Of a stretch of DNA of 64,000 bases, positions 35,872 to 44,116 are shown in pieces. Position 1 is the stretch's first letter. The number at the start of each line of letters is the position of its first letter. Below the pieces are notes generated by a model that saw only the letters and a program-made list of their open reading frames with translations, did not search any database and was not told the DNA's origin. This stretch comes from Flavobacterium noncentrifugens (GTDB lineage Bacteria; Bacteroidota; Bacteroidia; Flavobacteriales; Flavobacteriaceae), in the NCBI RefSeq assembly GCF_900100375.1, contig NZ_FNEZ01000003.1:220183-284182 (forward strand), read 5' to 3'. The translations under genes and the position numbers were made by a program.

Positions 35872-35895
35872 CTAAATGATAATTGACTACTGATA

Positions 35896-36249
35896 TTATA
35901 CCGATTTCATGAAGTCTTCCCGAATCGGACTAAAAACATCAATAAGGATTCCGGCTTCCAAACATTTCGCACCATGCCAGACATGTGGTTTGATGTAAAA
36001 ACAATCACCGCCTTTTAGGATTTTTGTCTCTTCTCCTACCGTTACTTCAAATTCCCCGCCAACAACATAAGTCACCTGCGCATGGTAATGTTCGTGCATC
36101 GGCCCGATTCCGCCTTTATCAAACGATACATTTACGAGCATGATCGTATCGTCATAGCCCATGATCTTGCGTTTTACGCCTTCGCCAACGGTTTCCCATT
36201 CAATTTCATCCCCAATCAGGAATGCGGCACTTGATCCAAAAGTTTGCAT
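35896..36249 (-). CDS. kdgF: KdgF-type cupin, unsaturated uronate to DEH conversion
   Basis: This 117-residue single-domain cupin has H52, H54 and Q58 in MHEHYHAQVTYVV and H92 in PHVWHG as the metal ligands. KdgF catalyses the ring opening of 4,5-unsaturated monouronates from pectin and alginate to give the linear keto-uronate DEH. The 10-nt gap behind the exolytic PL17 lyase, whose product is exactly this substrate, supports the call. No signal peptide is seen, so it probably acts in the cytoplasm. Confidence 0.9.
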   Translation of the reverse strand: MQTFGSSAAFLIGDEIEWETVGEGVKRKIMGYDDTIMLVNVSFDKGGIGPMHEHYHAQVTYVVGGEFEVTVGEETKILKGGDCFYIKPHVWHGAKCLEAGILIDVFSPIREDFMKSV

Positions 36250-36259
36250 AATTTATTTT

Positions 36260-38509
36260 TTATTTATTTGTGGTTTTATAATAAACGCCTGTCCATTTAT
36301 AAGTCTTGTCTTTTATTTTTAGCTGATGCTTTTTAACGGCGCTATTGTCTTTTGTCGAAAACAGCAATAAGGAAGAAACACCCGACTTATTTTTTATGTT
36401 CACTCCTATATAATAAGGATCTTCGTAAACGATTTCCAATGTAGCAATGCTACTCGAAGCATTTACTGCCGATTCCGTAACGGTACTGTAACTTCCGTGC
36501 GATTCCAGTACCGATACAAACGTGGAATTTTTCGCGTTCTTTTTCCTGAAAATAATTCCCGGATCGCGTCGCAAATTAAAATTCGGGTCGTTTGCTCCTG
36601 TTCTGACAAATAAGACTTCGTCGTTTGGATGTGTTACAGCAGTCAATGTGTAAAAACGTTCCTCATCAAGCCATGAAATTTTTGCATTCGGTTCAGATAA
36701 AGTTGCCGAAGCTTCTTTCCATAAATGCTGGTATCCATTCTTTTTTCCGAGCGGCTCAAGCGATTTCGGAGTTTCCAACGAAAAATTCTCCGACATCAAT
36801 TGCCCGAAATAATAAAACGGCAAATCATATTGGTTGGCAGTTTTAGAATCGACTTGCATGATGTCGAGCAAAAAAGGCCTTTCAAATCCGTCTTCCTGGA
36901 TCAGCGCCATCGTTCTGTGCAGCGTAGTTCCCGGATAGGCATTATTTTCCTTTGCGCTGATAATTTGTATTTTCGGATTGGATCCGTCATAAAAATATTT
37001 CTCGGAAGCGAATTTATTCCCGGTTTCAAAATCGCCGTTAAAATGTGACGTTTCGTTTTGGATCAGTGTATTGTGTGCGATCGTTTGCTTCGCCCAGGTG
37101 GTATTTTCTTTCAGGTAATTTCCGCCGCCTTTTTGTTCGATGTTGACAAACCGCGCCAATCCATAATCCTGCAAAATTTCGGTAGCGTTGTGATAATACG
37201 AAAATGAAAGTTTGTCATAATGGCCGTGGCTCAAACCCTGGGCGGCATATTTCATGACTAATGTCAGTTCGTCATTGCCTGTTTTATTTCGTATAATGGC
37301 GACGCCGCCCTGTTTACCATCGGTTCCATCCGATAAATCAATGGATTTTTTTTCGAATGGCTTGGCCAATTTGTCCCTGATGCCCAATGCCACAGCAATA
37401 CCGGGGCTATTTAATGAAACGCGGGCTTGTTTTTCGGCAATCGACAACAACGACGGATCTTTTCCGCCAAACAAATACGCGATATCCACAGCCGAAACCA
37501 ATTCACGCGAATAATACGACATGCCTTTTTGCCCATCGTTCAAAGGAAAAAATTCTCCGGCCGAATTCGTTAGGTTCAATAAAGCATAAACCGATTTGAC
37601 CAAAATCCCTTTTTTATATTCGAAAATCTTCAGATCGGGCTTGTTGTTCTGCAGCGCTTCGGCAAAAATCAGGAATGGATACATCGCATACCTTTGATAA
37701 TAAGGACCTTCAGTATAATAGCCATCAGGAGAAAACGGTTCGTCAACATTGGCTAAAAAGCCTGTCTTTTGTCCTTCTTTTCTGATCAATCCGCCGTCGC
37801 TGTCTTTCATTCCGGGAGGCAATCCGTCATTTTTCAATCCGTTTAAGGCACGATCTAAAAGTTCGTCGTCATGCAACACCAAAGCGATCATCCCAACAGC
37901 TACATTTCCCCACGTACTGTGGTTGTGTACGCGGTTGAAAAATTGCGGCGACCCGATCGAAATAAAATCGGCAAACGGCCTGAACAAATCTTTTTCGAGA
38001 TGTGCGCGGTCGGTTGGCGAAATAAAATCATACACACAATCGTAAGCCTGGCTCACATAAACCAGCCAATTCGAATCGTTCAGTGCCTGCCAGAAAATTT
38101 TTCCACGTGCATAAGAACGCTCCTGCGGATGCAAAGGCAGCGTTGGGTATAATTTGGCATAAGCCAACAACATATCACGAACGTAAACCGCATATTTTTC
38201 ATCTCCCAAAATCTGGTACAAAACCCCAGCTTTTTCCATGATCAGGAAATTTCGTTTGTGGCGTTCGTGTGTATAACCTCCGGAAAAATCTTTCGGTATC
38301 GGGACTTCGATTCCCAGCGCAATTTCGGCATCAACTTCAAATTTTACATCGGCTAATGAAGCGTCAAAAAGCGGTACTTTTCCCAGTTGCGCCCGGATGT
38401 CCTTTACGCTTTGCGGAGTGAGCACCAAACTCGGATGCTCCTGCGCAACTGCCATCTGAAACAATAATAATAAACCGAATGTTGATTTCTTGATAAAAGG
38501 GATTTTCAT
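36260..38509 (-). CDS. PL17 family oligoalginate lyase
   Basis: The start at 38509 (MKIPFIKKSTFGLLLLFQMAVAQ) gives 749 residues with a signal peptide of about 22; the longer frame to 38692 runs through the promoter. The N-terminal alpha/alpha toroid has N196-H197 in RVHNHSTWGN and the YYTEGPYYQRY segment (about 264-274). The C-terminal heparinase II/III beta-sandwich carries the SHGHYDKLSF motif. These match the Asn/His/Tyr set of exolytic PL17 enzymes such as Alg17c. It releases unsaturated monouronates from alginate oligomers in the periplasm. Confidence 0.93.
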   Translation of the reverse strand: MKIPFIKKSTFGLLLLFQMAVAQEHPSLVLTPQSVKDIRAQLGKVPLFDASLADVKFEVDAEIALGIEVPIPKDFSGGYTHERHKRNFLIMEKAGVLYQILGDEKYAVYVRDMLLAYAKLYPTLPLHPQERSYARGKIFWQALNDSNWLVYVSQAYDCVYDFISPTDRAHLEKDLFRPFADFISIGSPQFFNRVHNHSTWGNVAVGMIALVLHDDELLDRALNGLKNDGLPPGMKDSDGGLIRKEGQKTGFLANVDEPFSPDGYYTEGPYYQRYAMYPFLIFAEALQNNKPDLKIFEYKKGILVKSVYALLNLTNSAGEFFPLNDGQKGMSYYSRELVSAVDIAYLFGGKDPSLLSIAEKQARVSLNSPGIAVALGIRDKLAKPFEKKSIDLSDGTDGKQGGVAIIRNKTGNDELTLVMKYAAQGLSHGHYDKLSFSYYHNATEILQDYGLARFVNIEQKGGGNYLKENTTWAKQTIAHNTLIQNETSHFNGDFETGNKFASEKYFYDGSNPKIQIISAKENNAYPGTTLHRTMALIQEDGFERPFLLDIMQVDSKTANQYDLPFYYFGQLMSENFSLETPKSLEPLGKKNGYQHLWKEASATLSEPNAKISWLDEERFYTLTAVTHPNDEVLFVRTGANDPNFNLRRDPGIIFRKKNAKNSTFVSVLESHGSYSTVTESAVNASSSIATLEIVYEDPYYIGVNIKNKSGVSSLLLFSTKDNSAVKKHQLKIKDKTYKWTGVYYKTTNK

Positions 38510-38519
38510 AATTTGGATA

Positions 38520-38546
38520 TTGGTAAACCAGTTTGGTTTTCCAAAT
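38520..38546 (-). promoter_or_regulatory. Operator site C before the PL17 gene
   Basis: TTGGTAAACCAG (38520-38531) is followed by TTTGGTTTTCCAAAT (38532-38546). The core lies 10 nt from the -7 box at 38542, and the overlap of the second part with that box is five bases, identical to site B. Confidence 0.7.
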
Positions 38547-38549
38547 ATA
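38542..38549 (-). promoter_or_regulatory. -7 promoter box of PL17-kdgF
   Basis: Minus-strand TATATTTG, 33 nt before the PL17 start codon. It is the same octamer as at susC. Confidence 0.55.
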
Positions 38550-38570
38550 TTATTTATTGTTCGAAAGTTT

Positions 38571-39191
38571 ATGAATAATTTAAAAAAAGACATTTGTAAA
38601 TTTGTTTCTATAGCTACAAAACACCATTGTATGGATGACGATAAATTTATTTTCTGCCTTGAAGCCGTTCCCGATGTTGATGAAGAAATCACAACGGAAA
38701 CGGTTAAAAACCTCGAAGAATTGGCTTACGAACTCGGAATCGACAGCATTTACAAAACCTGCGACACGATTGAAGGGTTTGAAGACAGCATCAATGCCCT
38801 GCTTTATAATGACCTCAATTTTAAAAATTACGAGATCATTTATCTGGTGATGCAGGGCGAGGGAAACAGCATTCAATTAAACGATTACTACTACAGCTTC
38901 CAAGAAATTGCAGAAATCTTTGAAGGGAAATTAAGAGGCAAAATCCTGCATTTTGCAAATGAAAAAATATTGGATCTCAGTGCTGAGGAAGCGCAGTATT
39001 TTTTGGATATTACTGGAGCTAAAGCCATTTCGGGCTATGGAACCACTTTCCATAAAATCACGAGCAGCAATCTCGACAAAGCCTTTTTCAGTTTATTTGA
39101 AGAGGAAGACAATGTCATAGCAATCGTTGAAGCACTGCATCAAAAATATTATGCGCTTTGCAAATTATTGGATTTCAGGTTGTATTATTAA
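38571..39191 (+). CDS. DUF6642-like protein, possible degenerate caspase/CHAT-type fold
   Basis: The ATG at 38571 gives 206 residues; an in-frame start at 38490 would lie in the PL17 gene. The strand order (FIFCLEAVPD, a helix, IDSIYKTCDT, a helix, YEIIYLVMQGEG, then RGKILHFANEKILDLS and ITGAKAISGYG) resembles DUF6642 proteins, which look like caspase-type folds with a His-Gly and a Cys motif. Here the His position appears as Q95 and the Cys position as N130/E131, so protease activity is unlikely. The assignment is from memory of the family pattern. It is transcribed away from PL17 across operator site C. Confidence 0.5.
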   Translation: MNNLKKDICKFVSIATKHHCMDDDKFIFCLEAVPDVDEEITTETVKNLEELAYELGIDSIYKTCDTIEGFEDSINALLYNDLNFKNYEIIYLVMQGEGNSIQLNDYYYSFQEIAEIFEGKLRGKILHFANEKILDLSAEEAQYFLDITGAKAISGYGTTFHKITSSNLDKAFFSLFEEEDNVIAIVEALHQKYYALCKLLDFRLYY

Positions 39192-39209
39192 TATAACTTA
39201 TTCGTTTCG

Positions 39210-39638
39210 TTAATGTTTGTGATGAAACTGCGCCAGGGACGGATTGAAATTTTCCCATTCTATTCGAAGCGCAAATTCAATCGACTTTGTTAAAAGCTGC
39301 ATCGATGTGGGCTTTGTGATGTAATAATTGACGCCTATTTTCTTACATCGTTCAATCGTAACCGGATCACTTGCAGTACTCAAGACAACAATTGGAAGAT
39401 TTTCAAGCAATGCAAACGACCTGATTTGTTCAATATAATCGTATCCTGAAATACCTGGCATATTCAGATCGATAAAAATAATTGCTGGAAAAGGCGGCGG
39501 ATTGTGTAGTGCGAACATTAGTTTGTCACCAAGATTGAATATCTCAATACGAACAAGAATATTCCTTGCCGCTTCTTTAAATATAAACAGATCATCTTCG
39601 TCGTCATCTGTATAAAAAATCGTTGGAACAGTTGTCAT
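39210..39638 (-). CDS. Single-domain CheY-like response regulator
   Basis: The start at 39638 (MTTVPTIFYTDDDEDDLF) gives 142 residues. The receiver has D11-D13, the phospho-acceptor D57 in IIFIDLNMPG, the Ser/Thr in VLSTAS and the Lys in YYITKPTS. No output domain is present. Such Rcp-type regulators often act as phospho-shuttles with an unlinked histidine kinase; none lies next to it. Confidence 0.88.
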   Translation of the reverse strand: MTTVPTIFYTDDDEDDLFIFKEAARNILVRIEIFNLGDKLMFALHNPPPFPAIIFIDLNMPGISGYDYIEQIRSFALLENLPIVVLSTASDPVTIERCKKIGVNYYITKPTSMQLLTKSIEFALRIEWENFNPSLAQFHHKH

Positions 39639-39703
39639 CAGAACGTTGAAGCAGGAAAGGCTGTGAGAAACCAAAATACAGATTTACTTCGGCGTAAGGT
39701 ACT

Positions 39704-39744
39704 CATTATTAATCAAATCCATAAAAAATAAAAGATTAATAATG
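39704..39744. promoter_or_regulatory. 11-bp perfect inverted repeat upstream of the CheY-like gene
   Basis: CATTATTAATC (39704-39714) and GATTAATAATG (39734-39744) are perfect inverted repeats separated by 19 nt, 66 nt before the start codon. Outer bases match further with gaps. It could be an operator or a transcript hairpin. Confidence 0.4.
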
Positions 39745-39865
39745 GGTAGCCCATCTTTATACGCAAATATCTTATAATTGTCGAAAGATTAAAAAAAATC
39801 ATATAATAAATCGGACACAAAAAATTGGAAATTAGTGTTATAAATCCAACTACAAATTATCCAAT

Positions 39866-41002
39866 ATGAAAATCAAAGTGTACCCACTGTTAAAACCAAT
39901 CTTCTTTTGTGCCTTGTTGTCAATCGCATTTGGATGCAAAAAAGATCCGGCTAAAGACCTTCCCGAAAAAAAAGCAAACGACAGCATCGTTTCCGAAAAT
40001 AAAGATGCCGATTTAAAACCAGTTGGCCCTGCGCCTGAATGGGGAAAAAATATCAAACCTGAAATGGCCGTTGTCATTGAAAAACTTGTAAGTCTTGGCG
40101 GTAAACCAATTGAAACGCTTGACGCCAAAGAAGCACGTTTGCAACCCACGCCAACCGATGCAGTAATGGCCGTAATGAAAGACCACAACATGACCATGCC
40201 GTTGCCTTTATGCGATACCATCGGGAAAGACATTCCCGTTACTGGTGGCAAAACACACATCAGGATTTATACTCCAAAAGCGGGAAAAGCACCGTTTCCG
40301 GTGGTTGTTTATTATCATGGCGGCGGATTTGTGATTGCCAACATTAATGTGTACAATGGAGGCGCTCAGGGACTTTGCGAACAAACAGGTGCCATCGTCG
40401 TTTCGGTGGAATATCCAAAAGGACCTGAGAAAAAATTCCCAGCCGCACACAATGTGGCTTTTGATGCTTACCAATGGGTACTCAATAATGCCGCTTCTTT
40501 TAATGGAAATCCAGCTAAAATTGCCGTTGCCGGAGAAAGTGCAGGCGGAAATCTTGCAGCAAACGTCAGTATGATGGCGCGCGATAAAAAAATCATGGTT
40601 CCGTTGTATGCGGTGTTGGTTTATCCGGTTGCCAATAACAATATGAATGCTGAAAGCTATACCAAATACGCAATGGCGAAACCTTTGAATAAAGCCATGA
40701 TGGGCTGGTTTGTAAAAAATTATCTCGCGAATGAAGCGCAGGCAGCCGATCCGCGAATCAGTTTGGTAAAAGCAAACCTTGCCGGATTTCCACCAACATT
40801 AATCATCGGCGCCGAAATTGATCCGTTGCAAACCGAAGGAAAATTGCTTGCCGACAAACTAAAAGCTGCAAATGTCGATACGGAATATAAATTGTATGAC
40901 GGTGTTACACATGAATTCTTCGGAATGGCAGCTGTAGTTCCGCAGGCGAAAGACGCACAGGGACTGGCTGCTAAAAAATTAAAATCTGCTTTAGGTTTGT
41001 AA
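39866..41002 (+). CDS. Lipoprotein alpha/beta hydrolase (HSL-type esterase)
   Basis: This 378-residue protein starts with a signal peptide ending LLSIAFGC, with Cys24 as the probable lipidation site. The hormone-sensitive-lipase family signs are the oxyanion HGGG (151-154), the nucleophile S225 in GESAGGN, an Asp in GAEIDPLQTEG, and the catalytic His in GVTHEFFG. It should hydrolyse short acyl or acetyl esters at the periplasmic or outer-membrane face. It is followed by a sugar dehydrogenase and a lactonase-like gene on the same strand, separated by a hairpin. Confidence 0.88.
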   Translation: MKIKVYPLLKPIFFCALLSIAFGCKKDPAKDLPEKKANDSIVSENKDADLKPVGPAPEWGKNIKPEMAVVIEKLVSLGGKPIETLDAKEARLQPTPTDAVMAVMKDHNMTMPLPLCDTIGKDIPVTGGKTHIRIYTPKAGKAPFPVVVYYHGGGFVIANINVYNGGAQGLCEQTGAIVVSVEYPKGPEKKFPAAHNVAFDAYQWVLNNAASFNGNPAKIAVAGESAGGNLAANVSMMARDKKIMVPLYAVLVYPVANNNMNAESYTKYAMAKPLNKAMMGWFVKNYLANEAQAADPRISLVKANLAGFPPTLIIGAEIDPLQTEGKLLADKLKAANVDTEYKLYDGVTHEFFGMAAVVPQAKDAQGLAAKKLKSALGL

Positions 41003-41035
41003 CTTACAACAAGCCTTTACACAAGTATTCAAAAT

Positions 41036-41063
41036 AAAACGGAGGCTTTTTGTCTCCGTTTTC
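41036..41063 (+). terminator. Probable terminator between esterase and dehydrogenase
   Basis: The arms AAAACGGAG (41036-41044) and CTCCGTTTT (41054-41062) form a 9-bp stem with a 9-nt loop. The trailing T run is short, so readthrough to the next gene is plausible. Confidence 0.6.
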
Positions 41064-41076
41064 AATACCAGAAATC

Positions 41077-42273
41077 ATGAAATACACTACAATATTTTAT
41101 TTAACGGCTGCAATCTTGCTTGCAAAAGGAAATCCTGCCCATTCACAAAAAGGAATTCCGCCGAAAGATGTCGTCAAGATCAATACGACAACCACTTATG
41201 CACAACATGTCGACTTCACGCCGGATTTGGTTAAAAACCTTAAAGTTCCTGCTGGATGGGAAGTTTCCATAGCCGCTTCCGGACTTGGAAAACCGCGCAT
41301 GCTTTTCTTCGGAAAACCCGGAGAATTGTATGTAACCAGACGAGATGCCGGCGATATTTTATTGCTGACCGATAAAAACGGCGACCATAAATATGACGAA
41401 GTCAAAACCGCTGTAACCGATTTCAAAGGCGTTCACGGAATTACCATAAAAGAGGGCTGGCTTTACGGCTGCAACAACAACGAAGTGCGCCGCTATAAAC
41501 TCAAACCGGACGGATCTGCCGACAGTGATGCCAGAGAAATCCTGATCAACGATTTGCCTAGCGGCGGGCAACACTCCAACCGCACCATTGATTTCGGAGC
41601 AGATGGCCTGTTGTATATTACCGTAGGAAGTGTATGCAACGATTGCGTGGGCGATAAAGAAACCGCGACCATATTAACTGCCGATCCAAAAACATGGAAA
41701 CGCGCTATTTATGCATCGGGACTTCGAAATACAATTGGTTTCGACTGGCATCCGCAAACTGGCGAACTTTGGGGCGTTGACAACGGATCAGATTTTAAAG
41801 GCGACACCTGGCCGCCTGAAGAATTGAATCGACTTGTAAAAAATACAGATTACGGATTTCCATTTGCTTACGGAAAACGGGAAGTAGACAAAACCCGCGA
41901 AGATCCTGTTGGCACAACCAAAGAAGACATCGCAAAAGCTTCTGAACCTTCTGTAATGGAATTCCCGGCGCACTCCGCTCCCATCGATTTTAAGTTTTTT
42001 GGCGCGGGAACGCCGTTCAGCGGCGATGCGCTCGTGTGCTGGCATGGCTCGTGGAATGCAACGAATGTCGTTGGCTACAAAGTCGAACGAATTGCGTTTA
42101 AAAACGGACAGCCTTCCGGATCACAGGATTTCCTTTCGGGATTTCTGATCAATAATAATAAAGAACGTTTCGGCCGTCCGTCGGGATTGGCAATTGCAAA
42201 TGACGGAATCGTTTATATTTCTGATGATGCCAACGGAATTATTTACTGTGTGAAACCAACTTCAAAAAAATAA
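41077..42273 (+). CDS. Secreted PQQ-dependent sugar (sorbosone-type) dehydrogenase
   Basis: The ATG at 41077 (MKYTTIFYLTAAILLAKGNPAHSQ) gives 398 residues with a signal peptide of about 24. The six-bladed propeller of the GSDH/SGL family is indicated by WEVSIAASGLGKPRMLFFG, HSNRTIDFGADGLLYITVGS, RNTIGFDWHPQTGELWGVDNG and a closing FGRPSGLAIANDGIVYISDD. These enzymes oxidise aldoses with PQQ in the periplasm. Two cysteines in VCNDCVG fit the sorbosone dehydrogenase branch. The substrate is unknown. Confidence 0.87.
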   Translation: MKYTTIFYLTAAILLAKGNPAHSQKGIPPKDVVKINTTTTYAQHVDFTPDLVKNLKVPAGWEVSIAASGLGKPRMLFFGKPGELYVTRRDAGDILLLTDKNGDHKYDEVKTAVTDFKGVHGITIKEGWLYGCNNNEVRRYKLKPDGSADSDAREILINDLPSGGQHSNRTIDFGADGLLYITVGSVCNDCVGDKETATILTADPKTWKRAIYASGLRNTIGFDWHPQTGELWGVDNGSDFKGDTWPPEELNRLVKNTDYGFPFAYGKREVDKTREDPVGTTKEDIAKASEPSVMEFPAHSAPIDFKFFGAGTPFSGDALVCWHGSWNATNVVGYKVERIAFKNGQPSGSQDFLSGFLINNNKERFGRPSGLAIANDGIVYISDDANGIIYCVKPTSKK

Positions 42274-42276
42274 ATC

Positions 42277-43230
42277 ATGAAAATCATTATATATCCGATC
42301 ATGGCGATCGCAGCGTTATTTGTTGCGCCGTCCCATAAAATTGAATTTGAAGCGCCCGAAAGTTATCCCGAAGGCGTCACATTCAATCCGAAAAACAATA
42401 ATTTTTATGTTTCGTCAGCAAGGCTTGGAACGATCGGCGAGGTATCTTCTGATGGAAAGTACAAAATATTTTACCAAAGCCCGGAATTAAAATCAACTTA
42501 CGGATTAAAGGTCAGCAACGATCAAAAACGATTGTTTGCCTGCGTTGGCGATGCCAATTACAGCAAATTCAAATCGCCCGACACCGATAAAAAACTCGCG
42601 CATTTAATTGCAATCGATTTAAAATCAGCAAAAAAAGTCATGGATGTAGATTTATCGGGATTGGTTCCAGGAAAACATTTTCCAAACGATCTGACATTCG
42701 ATAAAAGTGGAAATACCTATGTGACCGATAGTTTTGCAAATGTCATTTATAAGGTATCTCCCGATGGAAAAGCATCGGTTTTTGCAAAAAGCGATTTGTT
42801 TAAGACTGAAGGTGTCGGACTCAACGGAATTGTCTGGAATCCCGGAAATTTTCTGCTGGTTTCAAGCAGTGGCGCAGGAACTGTTTTTAAAGTTGATGTT
42901 GCAAATCCAACAAATATCACCCGTGTAGAATTGCCGCAGTTTTTTATGAATGCTGACGGACTTTTACTCAATGATTCCAGCACATTGACATTGGTACAAA
43001 ACGGCGGAAGCAATCGCATTTACCAACTGCAAAGTACAGATAATTGGAAATCTGCAAAGGTAAAATCAGCGACGAAATATGAAGACCGTTTTGCTTTTCC
43101 ATCGACTGCAACAGCAAACAAAAATGAGGTCTGGGTGATGAACGCAAAATTCAACGAACTGAATGACAGCACCAGTGTTCCGTCAAAAAAATTCAGCATA
43201 CAAAAAGCAGATTTTGTGGACATGAAATAG
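42277..43230 (+). CDS. SMP-30/gluconolactonase-like secreted propeller protein
   Basis: This 317-residue protein has a signal segment at about 1-20 and the repeated strands of an SMP-30/gluconolactonase/LRE-type propeller: FEAPESYPEGVTFNPKNNNFYVSSA (with the usual Glu of the metal site) and LTFDKSGNTYVTDSFANVIYKV. It begins 3 nt after the dehydrogenase stop, so the two are surely cotranscribed. A route of sugar oxidation to a lactone and then hydrolysis to the aldonic acid is a reasonable inference. Confidence 0.82.
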   Translation: MKIIIYPIMAIAALFVAPSHKIEFEAPESYPEGVTFNPKNNNFYVSSARLGTIGEVSSDGKYKIFYQSPELKSTYGLKVSNDQKRLFACVGDANYSKFKSPDTDKKLAHLIAIDLKSAKKVMDVDLSGLVPGKHFPNDLTFDKSGNTYVTDSFANVIYKVSPDGKASVFAKSDLFKTEGVGLNGIVWNPGNFLLVSSSGAGTVFKVDVANPTNITRVELPQFFMNADGLLLNDSSTLTLVQNGGSNRIYQLQSTDNWKSAKVKSATKYEDRFAFPSTATANKNEVWVMNAKFNELNDSTSVPSKKFSIQKADFVDMK

Positions 43231-43241
43231 ATCTTTTGCGG

Positions 43242-44009
43242 CTATCCGATTTTTCGGTTGATGGCCGCAATATCTTTTTGCATGCCGCTCAAAATGCCCG
43301 AAAGATTGTCCGGGCTGATCAAATCAGATTTGGAATCATCACGCCCGATGTGCGCCACATATTCCCAGATTTCAAGAATATCTGACAGTTTGATTTCATA
43401 CGGATTGTAAATGATATTGTCCGGGGCAACCGTCAACGATTCTGCATTTTTGCTGCTAAGCCTTTTATAAGTAATGCCTTCACTGAGTGTAATCAATATG
43501 TAGGTCTTCTCTTTTTTGATCTCGCCAAGGTTATCGACATATTTACCGATAACAAAACTGAGATCATTGTGTGGCGGCATCGAATCTCCTCCGACCGGAA
43601 AAGCCCGGAATTTACCAACGCCTAAAAAAGGCAGCGAAATTTGCTGTAAATTTTCAATAAATTCGGGATCGGCATAACCAGTAAGGTAACCGGCACGCGC
43701 TTTATGCGGAACGATTTCAATAAAATTATTCCCATCGGCATCGACCGTTATGGGAAGTACGATTCGGTTGTCGTCGAGTTTCAAAAGATTGTCGACGTTG
43801 AGTTTCCGCAAATCGATAGTCAGCAGCAAATCAATGCTGATATGATAGAAACGCGAAATCAGCAACAGGGTTTCTGCTGGCGGCGTATTTTTTCCGTACT
43901 CATATTTTTTGTAGCGTTCACACGGGATCTGCAAACCGTTGGCCGCTTCCTGCTGGGAAAAATTTCGCCTGTTTCTCAAATACTTAAGGTTGTCCGAAAT
44001 GTACAGCAT
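43242..44009 (-). CDS. LexA-like repressor: XRE HTH plus S24 peptidase domain
   Basis: This 255-residue protein has an XRE helix-turn-helix at about 6-65 (LKYLRNRRNFSQQEAANGLQ) and an S24/S26 LexA-type domain in the second half. The self-cleavage site A106-G107 lies in KARAGYL, the nucleophile is S143 in GGDSMPP, and the Lys base is K182 in GITYKRL. The spacing of 37 and 39 residues is close to LexA. It therefore should be inactivated by RecA-stimulated autocleavage. The gene is divergent from a DUF1810-AlkB operon, with two palindromes between them. Confidence 0.9.
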   Translation of the reverse strand: MLYISDNLKYLRNRRNFSQQEAANGLQIPCERYKKYEYGKNTPPAETLLLISRFYHISIDLLLTIDLRKLNVDNLLKLDDNRIVLPITVDADGNNFIEIVPHKARAGYLTGYADPEFIENLQQISLPFLGVGKFRAFPVGGDSMPPHNDLSFVIGKYVDNLGEIKKEKTYILITLSEGITYKRLSSKNAESLTVAPDNIIYNPYEIKLSDILEIWEYVAHIGRDDSKSDLISPDNLSGILSGMQKDIAAINRKIG

Positions 44010-44017
44010 ATGTTAAA

Positions 44018-44032
44018 GGGATTTTAAATCCC
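44018..44032. promoter_or_regulatory. Operator 1 of the LexA-like repressor (GGGATTTTAAATCCC)
   Basis: A 15-bp palindrome around a central base, between the repressor's own -7 box and its start codon. Confidence 0.65.
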
Positions 44033-44034
44033 TA

Positions 44035-44042
44035 CAAATATA
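44035..44042 (-). promoter_or_regulatory. -7 promoter box of the LexA-like gene
   Basis: Minus-strand TATATTTG, located between the two operators, 26 nt before the start codon. Confidence 0.5.
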
Positions 44043-44047
44043 ATTAA

Positions 44048-44069
44048 TTTAGGGATTTAAAAGCCTAAA
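44048..44069. promoter_or_regulatory. Operator 2 (TTTAGGGATTT / AAAAGCCTAAA)
   Basis: A 22-bp imperfect palindrome sharing TAGGGATTTWAAA with operator 1. Its centre is about 33 bp (three helical turns) from that of operator 1. It overlaps the -7 box of the divergent operon. Confidence 0.6.
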
Positions 44070-44073
44070 TTTG
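44066..44073 (+). promoter_or_regulatory. -7 promoter box of the DUF1810-AlkB operon
   Basis: TAAATTTG matches TAnnTTTG, 43 nt before the DUF1810 start codon and overlapping operator 2 by four bases. Confidence 0.5.
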
Positions 44074-44116
44074 AAATTATTTTATTTATAGTCATAACAC
44101 ACTTAATCATAACATC

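Larger units (their letters stand above)
35455..35895. other. Regulatory region between susC and kdgF, 441 bp
   Basis: It holds the susC leader, operator site B, the -7 box, and the kdgF terminator (35826-35871). A small hairpin (ACTGATTTTTATCAG region, about 35671) is also visible. No gene was recognised. Confidence 0.65.

Noticed and set aside
43242..44009. Prophage repressor
   Set aside because: Although S24 repressors are common in phages, no integrase, structural or replication genes surround it; repair genes do.
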